A stretch of DNA of 64,000 nt from Odontocerum albicorne (GCA_949825065.1 OX463842.1:3791191-3855190); one strand, 5' to 3'. Positions 1-10,347 are shown, numbered from the stretch's first letter. A program made the numbers and translations. Notes: generated from the sequence alone by a model not told the origin.

Positions 1-642
1 AGAAAAAATGCTACTTAGAAGCGAGGCTTCATAGATGACAGTGTTGATACATTTTGACGTTAACCCAGTACATATTTTCCATTTGCCAATATTTCACGGA
101 TGGCAGCGTTGATATGTTTCAACTATAAATGTATTATCTCTCTGTAGATGGCGGTGTAATATATCAAAATATTAACTAATACATTTCAACCAATTATGAA
201 TTTACAGTATGAAATCGGCCTCTAATGATCAACATGAATATAAATTCTATAATCGCGAATTAATTTCCGAATAAAGAAGCGTTCCGCCACTGTCACCGTG
301 CCGTAAGAAATTATGGGGAAATCGGTTTTGATTCAATTACTTGCTACATAAATTTCCAAAGGTTTTTGTTCCTCCCCCGGCCGATGCCAGTGACGGGGAG
401 TGCGGGGGCGCCGGCGCTAAGTAGGGAAATATAAATCGCTTCACGCCGCCGCTGCCGTGTACTGCCTCGTTTACATTTACTTCGCTAACCTGACTTGAAA
501 CACTTGAGGGTATTTTTATCTTTAAATCTCAGAGTATTTAGAGGATTGTCACTGTTGATTGTATCTAATTTATTCAGATTGAAAAAAAGGTGTAAAGGAA
601 AAAAAATGTTAGATCAAATTTATTTTTTTATCTCTTCATCTG
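1..642. other. No gene seen; AT-rich DNA with a GC-rich patch
   Basis: No convincing coding exon, RNA gene or terminal-repeat element was found here. Positions about 370-420 form a GC-rich island (CCCCCGG and GGGGGCGCCGGCG runs) in otherwise AT-rich sequence. It may be a fragment of an older repeat, but nothing identifies it. Confidence 0.4.
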
Positions 643-645
643 TAA

Positions 646-1160
646 GGCCACACAGGTAGGAGCCTCGCTTGGTGCTTAGAGCTACGCTGTGAGTTAGGTG
701 ACCTATCCTAGCATACCAATGCACCCCATGCTATCGTAATGGCCACACTGCACGCTTCGCGCCACGCTACATGACAATTAGTCACCGAGTGAATCTCCTA
801 GCGAACAGACGTGTTGGTTAATTTTATTGTTTCACCGTGATTTCACATGATGGCGGAAGTTTTAATAACAGCTGTGTATAAAAGGGAGCCTTTGTGGAAC
901 CCATCGAGCAAATTACACAAAAATGTACCTGTAATAAAATCACTCTGGAATGAAGTTGCACAGAAAGTAAATAAAGATGGTAAGTTGTAATGAAATTGGT
1001 TAGTTTTAAGAGTGGCATCATTTGTTGACTAAACCGCTCCCAAATGTCAAATGAATTTGTTCGAAGCACTTTGGTGTGGGCATGCATGAAGTCACCTAGT
1101 ATATGAGTCACGTAAAATCTAGCTTAGCACCTAACGAAGCACTTTGGTGTGGCCGAGGCC
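646..1160 (+). mobile_element. Harbinger-like non-autonomous element, degenerate
   Basis: The two ends are imperfect inverted repeats. The left begins GGCCACAC and runs into ...TTGGTGCTTAG; the right, reversed, reads GGCCTCGGCCACACC, ...GTGCTTCG and AGGTGCTAAG. Both ends are flanked by TAA (643-645 and 1161-1163), as expected of a 3-bp PIF/Harbinger target duplication. The interior carries one MADF-like coding exon (847-990) on the same strand, and MADF/Myb-like proteins are the known accessory protein of Harbinger transposons. No DDE transposase is present, so it would be an internally deleted copy. Class assignment is inference from TSD, TIR and exon together. Confidence 0.55.
847..990 (+). 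pseudogene. MADF / Myb-SANT-like N-terminal coding exon
   Basis: A 47-codon open frame starting MMAEVLITAVYKREPLW and continuing with ...SLWNEVAQKVNKDG. The pattern L-I..V...P.LW followed by W.E.A.KV is that of the MADF / Myb-SANT-like DNA-binding fold. A good splice donor (GGTAAGT at 979-985) follows codon 44, after which the frame stops, so this looks like a first exon whose downstream exons are gone. It lies inside a Harbinger-like terminal-repeat element and most likely derives from that element's Myb-like protein, not from a host gene. A host MADF exon captured by the element is the alternative. Confidence 0.5.
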
Positions 1161-1309
1161 TAAGTAGAAAAACATTAAAAAAAAAATCACTATTTAGCTG
1201 CTTTTCATTAAAGTTTTTAAAACGTTTATATTTGATAATACGAGTACATCCAAAAAACTTGTGAGAGAAACATTGATAAAACTTGGAGAGTCATTTGTTG
1301 CGTCTGATT

Positions 1310-1497
1310 GTTTAATATCGTATTACCCTTTCGTTGTACAAGATGAGTATTAACATGTTTAATATCGTATTACCCTTTCATTGTACAAGATGAGTATTAA
1401 CATGTTTAATATCGTATTACCCTTTCGTTGTACAAGATGAGTATTAACATGTTAAATATCGTATTACCCTTTCGTTGTACAAGATGAGTATTAACAT
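1310..1497. repeat. 47-bp tandem repeat, 4 copies
   Basis: Four head-to-tail copies start at 1310, 1357, 1404 and 1451, each reading GTTTAATATCGTATTACC and so on. They differ by only one or two bases, so the amplification is recent. Confidence 0.9.
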
Positions 1498-1667
1498 GCA
1501 TCAATATTTTCTAACGAACCAGAAAAGGCATTAAAACAAGCTTTTGAAAATCAGAAATATTTGGATACCAACATAACTCGAACCTGGAACTCTCGATTTG
1601 TATCACGCATGTTTTCATTATTAATAAATGAATATCTAGTAAGATTGCAATAGCATTGGATTAATTA

Positions 1668-2451
1668 TTAGGTGTTAACATAAGTTGTGTCCGTTTTTTT
1701 CCAATTTAAAAATGAGCACCAAAACCGAAACACAATGGTAAAGGTTATACGTCATTCAAAAGAAAATTTTCTGCTCTATAAGATATTGTGTTTGCTTTTA
1801 CGTTACATATATTATTTTATTTTATTACAAGCCTTCAAAATGGAATGTCAAGTAGACGAAAGTGAGCATTTTCGTTTCAATTGTCGAAAGTTGATTTTTG
1901 TTGTTTTCACTCAAAATGTGTGGAACCCAATCATTTAAGATGATTGGGTTCCACATAGGTTCCACATATATATACAGTCATGTGACTACAATTCATCTGC
2001 TCAGTCAATTCTACGGTGGTTTGAAGGGAATCTTCATGAATAATATGGTTTAAGCGGTCCTCATCGAAGTCCACTGGTCGTCCGGAACACTCCATGTCTT
2101 TCAGATCAAAATTACCGTCTTTGAAACGCAAAAACCATCGACGAGCTGTCCTTTCATTCATGGCATCTTCACCGTACACTTTGTAAATATCGCGAGCAGC
2201 TTTGGCAGCTTTATTCCCTCGATTGAACGCGAACAGAAGATGTCGAAAACGTTCACTTTCGTCTACTTGACATTCTATTTTGAAGGCTTGTAATCAAATA
2301 AAATAATATATGTAACGTAAAAGCAAACACAATATCTTGTAGAGCAGAAAATTTTCGTTCGAATGACGTATAACCTTTACCATTATGTTTTACTTTTAGT
2401 GCTCATTTTTTATTTGGAAAAAAAACGGACACAACTTATGTTAACACTTAA
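1668..2451. mobile_element. Snap-back mariner derivative (copy 1)
   Basis: Flanked by TA on both sides and bounded by TTAGGTGTTAACATAAG inverted ends. Unlike a normal mariner with about 30-bp TIRs, both halves are inverted copies of the same 5' end (about 200 bp each), including the start of the transposase frame. The right half (minus strand, about 1940-2290) reads the N-terminal helix-turn-helix half of a mariner transposase, with motifs ARDIYKVYGEDAMNERTARRWF and DGNFDLKD.ECSGRP. The start codon there is mutated to ATA. No catalytic domain remains. Near the centre lies a 16-bp inverted repeat (GTGGAACCCAATCAT type). The same architecture recurs at 9655-10347. Confidence 0.85.
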
Positions 2452-2453
2452 TA

Positions 2454-2940
2454 CTTTTTGCCACATTTATTTTGGTTTACTATTTTTTTTTCTTTAAATT
2501 AATCGTGATGAATTTAAAGTAGTTTTAAATAAAAAGCGCAAATGTTATTTTTTTATGAACTTAAACCAAACTTTTTTTATGTTCGGTATATATAAGACAT
2601 GTACATAAATATTTTTCAGTTTTGATTATGTTTTCAAATTTTACAGTTTTTCAATTTTATTTTTGTTATTTGGTGTGTTTTGTGATTTATTTGATCGTTG
2701 TTCTCGTTTGAATAAAGTTTCTTTTGGTTCTGTTTTTTGTATATATTTTTTTATTGGAAATATTTTTTCCAAAGGCTGCGGCCATTTAAAATTAATAAAT
2801 ATATAGTTAGTTGATAAATAAGTATTTATAGTATTTTATATATATGATAATGTATCACACTTCTCGATTATTATATGCTATACCTTCGACACTTTTTGTC
2901 TAGGAAACTCAAGATGAATTATTTTCATTTAAATTATTAG
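2454..2940. other. No gene seen; AT-rich spacer
   Basis: Low-complexity AT-rich sequence between a mariner derivative and a LINE fragment. No frame, RNA or terminal repeat was recognised. Confidence 0.4.
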
Positions 2941-3732
2941 GATTGCCTACTAAAACCAAAATTTTACTCAAACAATCTCTGCTTTTTCCGATTCTGGACT
3001 ATGTGGACGTCTGTTGTTTGGATGTTACAGAGAAACAGCTGAACAATTTACAACGTCTTCAAAATGTTTGTCTAAGATTTATTTTCAACCTACGAAAGTA
3101 CGATCATATAACTTCATACCAGAAGGCATTGAACTGGTTGAATGTTAGAAATAGACGCCAAATTCACATACTGTCTCTATTGTATAATATCCGTAACTTT
3201 CCCGCCGCCCCCTCTTATCTCGCCGAAATTTTTCAGCGTCTTTCCAATCATGGATAGCGCTACGCTCAAACAGAGATTGTTTATTGGCCTATCTAGTTCA
3301 CCGCTTCTCCTGTTTTACGTCATCCTTATCTGTCTATGCAGTGAGACTCTAGAATCAGTTACAAACCAATATAAGACTCACTCCGTCCTTGGCATGCTTT
3401 AAGAAGCGACTGAAAAAACTCTTCATTTCTAGTCAGTAAAATAACGAGTTTCATTCCTGATTTTTCTTTTCGTTTCCTCTTCACCAATACTCCCTTTTCT
3501 TTTGATTGATAATATCTCACTTTATATGAAAAAGAATGTTCGGGAGATTGCCCGTCTTTGTGGGCTTCGTGGGCATATGCTCACGTATGTGTTTATAGAT
3601 TTCGTGGGAATGGATAGTCATTTGAATGATTTATGCAACCACGTAACTTGCTTCATTTACTTTTGTCTGGTTGGTTGGATAAGCCCGCCAGATTGTAATG
3701 CAACAAAACAGTTACATAAATAAATAAATAGG
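2941..3732 (+). mobile_element. LINE-A 3' fragment, copy 1 (RT C-terminus and tail)
   Basis: The reading frame (about 2943-3254, continuing after a frameshift to about 3435) resembles the C-terminal region of CR1/Jockey-type reverse transcriptases: LLFPILDYVDVC, then LQNVCLRFIFNLRKYDH, then a degenerate form of FFTVRTVRLWNQL and LACFKKRLKKLFISSQ. The 3' tail contains TCTGGTTGGTTGG and ends in (AATA)n, typical of a target-primed insertion. At least one frameshift (near 3255) makes it non-coding. Related tails occur at 16890-17465, 42965-43345, 50130-50300 and 55927-56300. Confidence 0.75.
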
Positions 3733-3810
3733 ACATAAAAAGAAAAAATAAGTAAAATAAAATAAAAAAACTTATTTTATATTTTTGTGTTCACCACAGG
3801 TATAATTTAA

Positions 3811-3857
3811 GTTCACAACTAGTTTCGAAAACCACCGTCTTCTTCGTCAGGTGAATA
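3811..3857 (-). ncRNA. Hammerhead-ribozyme-like motif of the Penelope-like element
   Basis: On the minus strand the order is TTCAC, then CTGACGA, a stem GAAGAC-GGTG-GTTTTC, then GAAAC, a self-complementary ACTAGT, and GTGAA. TTCAC/GTGAA can pair as stem I, the GAAGAC/GTTTTC hairpin as stem II, and ACTAGT as the very short stem III reported for Penelope-like hammerheads, which favours dimers. One extra A sits between CTGACGA and stem II, a departure from the textbook core. Cleavage would follow GTT. Assigned from visible pairing only; activity is not shown. Confidence 0.5.
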
Positions 3858-4017
3858 TAAACTAAGTTGCTAAAATATATTCTGTACAAGTGTAAATAAC
3901 CTAATATAAAAGAGGTTGATAGGGGGAGTGAAGTGGGGAGAGATGCAATACAATGGTGAATGGGGCGGGGAAAATAATATGTGAAAGTAAATGTGAATCT
4001 TTAAGACAGGGGAGATT

Positions 4018-4377
4018 TTAAATTGGAAACATATTAAGCAGAGGGCTATTATGAAAATTGGTTTGGTTATTGATGATATTTAGACTTAATTTTATAGATT
4101 TTTTAATCTCGAGAATTTCCAAATTGTCAAGATGCAATCCCCCTCGGTTTATATGTAGAATCCTCAAACCACGAATAATATCGAACGAATGGTTGTTTTC
4201 AATTAGGTGGTTAGCGAACTTTGAAAAATTATTGTTGTTCAGGTATCTTAAATGTTCCTTAACTCGTTTTTCAAAATTTCTTTTCGTCTTGCCAATATAA
4301 AAATATGAACAATCATTACATTGTAATTTGTAAACTCCGGATTGAGTAAGTTTACTTTCCGTGTCTCTATTGTTCAT
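4018..4377 (-). pseudogene. GIY-YIG endonuclease domain of a Penelope-like element
   Basis: The 119-codon frame contains SGVYKLQCNDCSYFYIGKT near its start: GVY and FYIG correspond to the GIY and YIG motifs. CNDC is the zinc-binding insertion typical of Penelope-like endonucleases. It is followed by R-N-F-E-K-R-V-K-E-H (the conserved arginine helix) and by NHLIENNHSFD, which resembles the conserved HL...H region. In the full element this domain nicks target DNA and sits C-terminal to the reverse transcriptase. No RT sequence is found upstream (4380-4480), so the fragment cannot act alone. The frame itself is uninterrupted, implying a fairly young insertion. Confidence 0.8.
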
Positions 4378-4494
4378 AATTTTATATATTTTATTTTACT
4401 TATTTTTTCCTTTAATGTAAAAAATGGCACCACAAAGTGAAACTATAGTATTTTCGAAGATTCAAGGAATAAATAGGATTTTATCAACTAAAAT

Positions 4495-4600
4495 AAAGTT
4501 TTTTTTTTCTATTATTTGAAGTTGGCACTTGCTTTGGGTGCTGAAGCGTTGAAGACAAGCGTTTTACCAACTACGCCAAAAAGGTAACCTTGTCCTGAAA
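4495..4600 (-). mobile_element. tRNA-derived SINE head fragment
   Basis: Read on the minus strand, GGCGTAGTTGGTAAAACGCTTGTC matches the 5' (A-box) region of the SINE seen elsewhere in the window (CTAGTTGGTAAGACGC). The B box is degraded and no tail is recognised. Confidence 0.45.
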
Positions 4601-5140
4601 TTAATTGAAATCGAATAATAAATAGATAGAAAAACTACTCCAAGTAAAACTAAAAGTTTCATTCTTAACAAAACTCTCGTAATAAGATTAAATAAATATA
4701 TCATAAATAAGTTAGCAATCATCAAAAAATATTTATAAAATAAAGAATTCATACCTTTAAAAAGTAAAGTTGTATTATAGTTACATTCTTATTTCTAGAA
4801 AGGTTAATAAGAATTCAAAGCTAAAGCTGGTTTTAAGCATTTAAATGTGATTCAAGCTATCTGCGACAGGGTTTATCATAAACAACTTGCTCGGCTGTTC
4901 TGGCTAAGGGAGGGTGAGCGAGGATCTTCACGCCAATGTTAAACCAATGAGGATTTCACTCGGTTAAACTAACATTACGAAGTTAAGCTGACTTGTCGCA
5001 GATAAACTTAACTTTTGTCTTTTAAACGTTTGTTTTAGCGAATTATTAAAAACGTTGAAATTCATAATGGTAATTCTTAAAATGGACTTATCTTAAAATT
5101 GTTGTAACTCATCTTCATGGAGTATTCCTCACGAATGAAG
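4601..5140. other. No gene seen
   Basis: No convincing frame. A 12-bp inverted pair (TATCTGCGACAG near 4858 and CTTGTCGCAGATA near 4993) brackets about 150 bp and could mark a small terminal-repeat element, but there is no clear target duplication. Confidence 0.35.
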
Positions 5141-5622
5141 GTTATTTATTTATTTATTTAATTAACGACACAACAGTGTCTTTATATACAAATGAACATG
5201 TGACAGGTTATACAAGTACTTAAAATTATTGACAAATAATACAACTTTATCTTAAACTAACATGAAGATCCAAAAAGCAGTAGAATAAATTACAGTCATC
5301 GTTTTAAAATTATTTAATAATCTTTGAGAATTTTGTGGGAATTTTATGGATATATATTGAGATATAGAAAACACATGGCCTCATTAGTGGAACGAGATGC
5401 AAGTTGCTTTGCAGAATTAAAAGCTTCACACATGTTGATGCAGGGTTACTCAACTCCAGAGGCAAAATATTGTCCTTAATATTTGGTTTGTATTACGTTA
5501 TTTATATTAATAAAGGACAGCACAAAGTTAGTAGATATTTCTAAATATTGTTGTAATATTCTGGCGAATACTATATATACTTATATTAAAAATATCTAAG
5601 TTGTTGCAAAACTCGTTTCCAA
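5141..5622 (-). repeat. Dispersed repeat R, copy 1 (probable LINE 3' end)
   Basis: About 480 bp closely matching, in opposite orientation, 61423-61953; a third, truncated copy is 6791-6917. In the sense orientation it ends in (TAAA)n following ...GTGTCGTTAATTAATT, which suggests the 3' end of a non-LTR retrotransposon. The coding part is not clearly identifiable. Confidence 0.7.
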
Positions 5623-5639
5623 GTCTTTGTATACGAATT

Positions 5640-6260
5640 ATACAGGAGTTGATTTTATAGTCTATGATCTATCAGGTTCATCTGCCTAACTCTGTTCTTG
5701 ACGATTCTCTACCTCTCCCTACTTTTGGCTTCTTGGAGTACTGCGAACGCTGATAAAGAACGCGGTTGCGTTCCTGACTTGATCGGTCCATCTATGCCTC
5801 GTCGTTTCTCTACACTTCTCGTTAGTAAAATCTCAAATGTTCCTCTCCTCCACATACTATGTTATACGGTCAAAAAATTTAATATTTGTCTCGAACAAAT
5901 CGTTTACAGCTTTTCCTGAACTCTTGTGATTGTATGATGGATAAACTGGTGTGCCACGCCACCATGTATCTTCTGTATGTGTCTCGAGCACCACACCTTG
6001 AATGTATCAACCCTCTATCTCATTTCTGCTTTACATCCAGATCTCTGTTTGATATAAGACAATGTTAAAGATCGGAGAAAGCATTAGTTAGTTTTTGTTG
6101 ATATTGGAATAAATGCTTCGATCATTCCATTATCGCTGCAGTTTTGCGACCGAGTTCTTCGCCACTGCAGTTATTCTCCAAATTTTGGGTTCGCAATCCT
6201 CGTCACCTATTATTCAAGATCCGAGATATATAAAATGCTTTACCCCTTCAAGATCCTGGA
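5640..6260 (-). mobile_element. Degenerate LINE C-terminal relic
   Basis: The minus strand shows traces of the RT C-terminal motif of the type R-x-WTDQVxxAT seen more clearly at 6630 and 20260, but with many stops. Contiguity with the neighbouring repeat R suggests it may be part of the same element. Weak call. Confidence 0.3.
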
Positions 6261-6349
6261 GAGTATTAGTTGTTGGGAGCTGATTTTGTCGTTAAATAAT
6301 CATGATTTATTTCTATTCGTATATGTTTCCGATGAAATTGCGCCTAGTC

Positions 6350-6790
6350 AAGTCTCTCGTCTTCGAAATATTCAAGTATGGCGCGAAGAGTTGGACATTT
6401 GAAATATGGTACTGGAGAAGAATTCTGTGAATAGTAAGGCGAACTACTGCCTCAATTTTCGAAGAACTGAAAATCATCGACAGATCGTCGATAATATGCC
6501 TTCGACCTCCGATTTTTTATTCGAATCCCCCGATTCTTTCAACACAGTGCTCGTGGTCATGGAGATGGTTTGGAAAGGCTTTTGGTTACTGGAGGCGTGG
6601 AAGAATGACACATAAGAGAAAGAATCCCAATGCGTTGGACTGACCAAGTGAGATATGCAACTGGACTACCCTTAATATCTGTCCTTCGTGATGCGAAGTG
6701 CACGGATGGATGGAGAAGAGTCGTCGGAAGCTATCATGGGAGTCAGGATGCTCAGTCGTTAGTTACTCGACAGGATGGATGGATATTTTT
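6350..6790 (+). mobile_element. LINE C-terminal relic (copy 1)
   Basis: The frame contains MRWTDQVRYATGLPLISVLRD and GWRRVVGSYHGSQDAQ, resembling the conserved tail of LINE reverse transcriptases (RW.DQI..ATG......A.DR..WR..V). The upstream part (6356-6620) matches the minus strand of 20290-20590, another copy of the same family in opposite orientation. Frameshifts separate the parts. Confidence 0.6.
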
Positions 6791-6917
6791 TTTTATTAGA
6801 CACAACAGTGTCTTTATATACAAATGAACATGTGACAGTTTATAAAAGTACTTAAAATTATTGACAAATAATACAAAACTTTATCTTAAACTAACATGAA
6901 GATACAAAAAACAGTAG
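6791..6917 (-). repeat. Dispersed repeat R, copy 2, cut by the gap
   Basis: Begins GACACAACAGTGTCTTTATATAC as in repeat R at 5166, keeps its order and orientation, and is interrupted by the assembly gap. Confidence 0.75.
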
Positions 6918-7117
6918 NNNNNNNNNNNNNNNNNNNNNNNNNNNNNNNNNNNNNNNNNNNNNNNNNNNNNNNNNNNNNNNNNNNNNNNNNNNNNNNNNNN
7001 NNNNNNNNNNNNNNNNNNNNNNNNNNNNNNNNNNNNNNNNNNNNNNNNNNNNNNNNNNNNNNNNNNNNNNNNNNNNNNNNNNNNNNNNNNNNNNNNNNNN
7101 NNNNNNNNNNNNNNNNN
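6918..7117. other. Assembly gap of 200 N
   Basis: Exactly 200 N, probably a fixed-size placeholder. The right edge is a pure (TA)n tract, which plausibly caused the break. Confidence 0.99.

Positions 7118-7188
<71 letters not shown>
7118..7188. repeat. (TA)n microsatellite
   Basis: Uninterrupted TA dinucleotides for about 70 bp next to the gap. True length unknown. Confidence 0.95.
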
Positions 7189-7189
<1 letters not shown>

Positions 7190-7191
<2 letters not shown>

Positions 7192-7400
7192 GACGACCTT
7201 CGTGGCTCAGTTGATAAGTGCTCGTTTCTCAGCCCAGAGGTTGCGGGTTCGATTCCCGTTGGAACTCAGATTTTTTGTAAAAAATATTCCAGTCTGATTT
7301 TTTTTCAAGGCCTTTTTAACATATTTCTGGTTGGTTGGAAGATATTGCCACATAGCAACAAGTTTGCCAGGCTGTACAACGAAAGTGTATAATGAGGTGG
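7190..7400 (+). mobile_element. tRNA-derived SINE, near full length
   Basis: The head has pol III promoter motifs: A-box-like TGGCTCAGTTGATAAG (about 7203) and B box GGGTTCGATTCCCG (about 7246). A body with ATTCCAGTCTGATTTT follows, then a tail TTTCTGGTTGGTTGGAAGATATTGCC...GCCAGGCTGTAC. The tRNA-like head does not fold into a sound acceptor stem, so it is not a tRNA gene. The tail resembles the 3' end of LINE-A (17385-17450), which would give it that LINE's machinery for mobilisation. Confidence 0.8.
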
Positions 7401-7662
7401 GTTCATTGTATTGTATAGTAAAGAAGTCAAATTTCGAGATAATAGGTCCCTATCGATACCTTTATTCATACTCAATAAAATCTTACAGAAAATAATTAAC
7501 TTGTAAAGAAAATTCTATTTATTTATCCAATTTTTATATTGAAAATGTACATAAGTAGGAGTATATCAAAATTTTAATTACAATAATTGCTATGTGATTT
7601 CCTGTTCACATTACAAACAAACAAGAGGTCAAAATTCCATAATATTATTCCAAAATATAATA

Positions 7663-8243
7663 TTAGGTGTTAACATAAGTTGTGTCCGGTTTTTCAATTT
7701 TAAAAATGAGCACCAAAAGTAAAACAAAATGGTAAATGTTATATGTCATTCGAAAGAAAATTTTCTACTCTACAAGATATTGTGTTTGCTTTTACGTTAC
7801 ATATATTATTTTATTTTATTACAAGCCTTCAAAATGGAATGTCAAGTAGACGAAAGTAAGCATTTTCGACACATCCTGTTCGCGTTCATTCGAAGGAATA
7901 AAGCTGCCAATCAAAGCTGCTCGCGATATTTTCGAAGTGTAAGGTGAAGATGCTACGAATGAAAGGACAGCTCGTCGATGGTTTTTCTTTCAATAATGAC
8001 GTCGAATTGCGGATATGGTTGGACAAATTCCTCAAGTCAAGACCGGATGGTTTTAACCGCACAGGCATTGAAAAACTTGTAGAACGTTGGCAAGATGGTG
8101 TAAATAATGAAGGAGAATAAATAATTGACTAATTTGTTGTAAAATAATGAAGGCGAATACATTATTGACTAATTTTTTTTTGTTGTGTCCTCTTGTTCTT
8201 TTCATTTGAAAAAAAAACGGACACAATTTATGTTAACATCCAA
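7663..8243 (+). mobile_element. Internally deleted mariner
   Basis: TA-flanked, ends TTAGGTGTTAACATAAG and its inverse. The left part holds the transposase start (MECQVDESKHFRH..FAF.RRNKAA, from 7834) and the right part its C-terminus (DGFNRTGIEKLVERWQDGVNN, ending about 8120). All catalytic-domain sequence between is deleted. This copy shows the normal 5' and 3' ends of the family, whereas copies at 1668 and 9655 have two 5' ends. Confidence 0.85.
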
Positions 8244-8245
8244 TA

Positions 8246-8777
8246 CAATATCATCTTAAAGAGATTTGCATTGTAAACGGCGCTTTATAAATTGTCTTTA
8301 TTATTATTATTATTGTAAATAGAATTAATAATCCGCAAGACAATGAAGCCATGGGGTTAGCATGACAAGTTAACTTACCACTTAGCCAATTTCTCATTCA
8401 TATCATTATTATTCTTAATCTTCAACATCAATATTCACATTTATCTTCAACAACCATCACGTCATGTCCTTATCGAGGTAAGCCGAACACATTTTTCCCA
8501 TGCCGGCATTGTTCGTTCACTTCCGTCTTGTCCGTATAATTTGTCATTTGTACTATCCTATTTTTTAATTTTACACTCTTCTTTTTTACGAATCTGATTC
8601 GTTTGGTCATGCCACGTTTTCTAGGCATTTCCAAATTTTTAGCTGCTTCTATACCAGTAAAATTGATTTTGTCAAATTTTTTTATATATTTTTCTTTTCA
8701 AGTGGTCAAACCAAGTCAACAGTTAAAATTACACTACACTTGTTTTTCTTCTTCTTCTCCCTGGCTCCATCCCAACT
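8246..8777. other. No gene; SINE-2 tail fragment then unassigned DNA
   Basis: About 8265-8330 carries AAACGGCGCTTTATAAATTGTC followed by (TTA)n, a motif also near 10455, 60525 and 62490, apparently the 3' end of a second SINE-like family. The rest has no recognised feature. Confidence 0.4.
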
Positions 8778-9235
8778 CACTATCTGCGAAGACTGTTGGG
8801 GTCCGCTCTCCTCGTCCTCAGGTTGTATGCTCTTCTGTCCCGGACTACGTCCCCCAGGCCGTGCCTCTGCATCAGGTTATCTTTTTGCACCACCCATGAA
8901 TTCTTTCGTCTTCCTCTGGTTGTTATTCGAGGAAGATCCATGGAGATTGCCTGGTTTACAATGTGATAGGGTGCTTTGCGTCCAACATGCCCATACCATC
9001 TCAATCGCCTCTCCGCCATCTTACTGTTGATGTATGTAATACCTAGGCTTCCATAAATGCGTGAGCTTTTTATTTTGTCTCTTAGGGACACACCAGCTGA
9101 CCATCTTAGCATGCGCATTTCAGCAGTTTCTAGTTGCCTAGAGAAAGAGTTATACATCGTCCAGCATTCGGAGCCATAGAGGAGTGCGGGTCTGATAATC
9201 GTTTGGTATACTTTTCCTTTTAACTTACACTACAT
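8778..9235 (-). mobile_element. LINE RT C-terminal fragment
   Basis: The minus strand reads KVYQTIIRPALLYGSECW, then a junction, then ETAEMRMLRWSAGVSLRDK, ERRLRWYGHVGR and RITTRGRRKNSW. RPaLLYGsEcW, E.RMLRW..G.., LRWYGHV.R and G.RR..W are the canonical C-terminal motifs of RTE/Jockey-type LINE polymerases. Catalytic RT core absent. Confidence 0.75.
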
Positions 9236-9349
9236 CTAAAATTACACTACACCTAAAGCGGAATGTATTACTATCACATATTGAGAGATCTAAAAACGTT
9301 TCTTTGTAGTTCGTCTTCCCTGTGTAAGGATTTTGCGATTTTCTTAACA

Positions 9350-9590
9350 AACATGACAGCCTCCGTCACCTAGTTTGTATGACGCTTGTCTCCCAGTCCG
9401 GAGGTTGCGACTTCGATTCCTGTCGGATCTCTATTTTTTTATGAAAAAGAATTCCAGACAGATTTTCACTTAAGGTCTCTTTAATATATTTCTGATTGGC
9501 TGGAAGATATTGTCACATGGCAATAAGCCCGCCAGGTTGTACTGTATACAAGGAAAGTGTAATACTCGTACAATAAAATGGTTTTTTTTT
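9350..9590 (+). mobile_element. tRNA-derived SINE, full-length copy
   Basis: Same family as 7190-7400: A-box-like region near 9366, B-box-like region GCGACTTCGATTCCTGTC (one mutation), body with GAATTCCAGACAGATTTTC, tail TTTCTGATTGGCTGGAAGATATTG...GGCAATAAGCCCGCCAGGTTGTAC. The tail keeps GGCAATAAGC.CGCCAG, the segment also found in LINE-A. Confidence 0.8.
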
Positions 9591-9654
9591 AAACTTACCC
9601 AAGAGTGAGGAAGACAAGTACTTAATTCAATGGCTGCAGCCTCATTTATAAGTA

Positions 9655-10347
9655 TTAGGTGTTAACATAAGTTGTGTGTTTTTTTTTTTCAAATTTAAAA
9701 ATGAGCGCCAAAAATAAAACGAAATGGTAAAGTTTATACGTCATTCGAAAGAAAATTTTCTCTTCTACAAGATATTGTATTTGCTTTTACGTTACACATA
9801 TTATTTTATTTGATTACAAACCTACAAAATAGAATGCAAAGTAGAAGAAAGTGATCATTTTCGACACCTCCTGTTCACGTTCGACTAATGATTTTTGTTG
9901 TTTTCACTCAAAACATGTGGAACCCAAGCGCCGAACTTCTGGACTTTTCCCATTGATTTAAGAAGGCGGTTTACAGTCATGTGACTACAACTCATCTACT
10001 CAGCCAATTCTACTGTGTTTGAAGGGGATCTTCATGAATAATATGGCTTATTCATAGCATCTTCATCGTACACTTCGCAAATATCGCAAGCAGCTTTCGC
10101 AGCTTTATTTTCTCGATTGAACGCGAACAGAAGGAGGTGTGAAAAATGCTCACTTTCATCTACTTGATATTCCATTTTGAAGGCTTGTAATCAAATAAAA
10201 TAATATATGTAACGTAAAAGCAAATACAATGTCTTGTAGAGCAGAAAATTTTATTTCGAATGACGTATAACCTTTACCATTTTGTTTTACTTTTGATGCT
10301 CATTTTTAAATTGGAAAAAAACGGACACAACTTATGTTAACACCCAA
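9655..10347. mobile_element. Snap-back mariner derivative (copy 2)
   Basis: TA-flanked with the same ends as 1668-2451 and the same two-5'-end architecture. The minus strand reads a mariner fragment HLKSMGKVQKFGAWVPH.LSENNKNH immediately before the junction to the inverted 5' end. The junction lies at nearly the same transposase codon as in copy 1 (after ENNKN). The insertion is bracketed by a 29-bp direct repeat (9620-9648 and 10349-10377) containing ATGGCTGCAGCCTCATTTA, far longer than a TA duplication. Confidence 0.85.

Larger units (their letters stand above)
3780..4400 (-). mobile_element. Penelope-like element 3' end
   Basis: The minus strand carries a GIY-YIG endonuclease frame (4018-4377) followed, about 160 bp downstream, by a hammerhead-ribozyme-like motif (3811-3857). 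Reverse transcriptase plus C-terminal GIY-YIG endonuclease plus terminal hammerhead motifs is the known signature of Penelope-like retroelements. The RT domain is absent, so this is a 5'-truncated or broken copy, lying next to a LINE tail. Confidence 0.75.

Noticed and set aside
7195..7270. tRNA gene
   Set aside because: A- and B-box motifs are present, but there is no paired acceptor stem or sound anticodon arm, and the sequence continues into a shared SINE body and tail.
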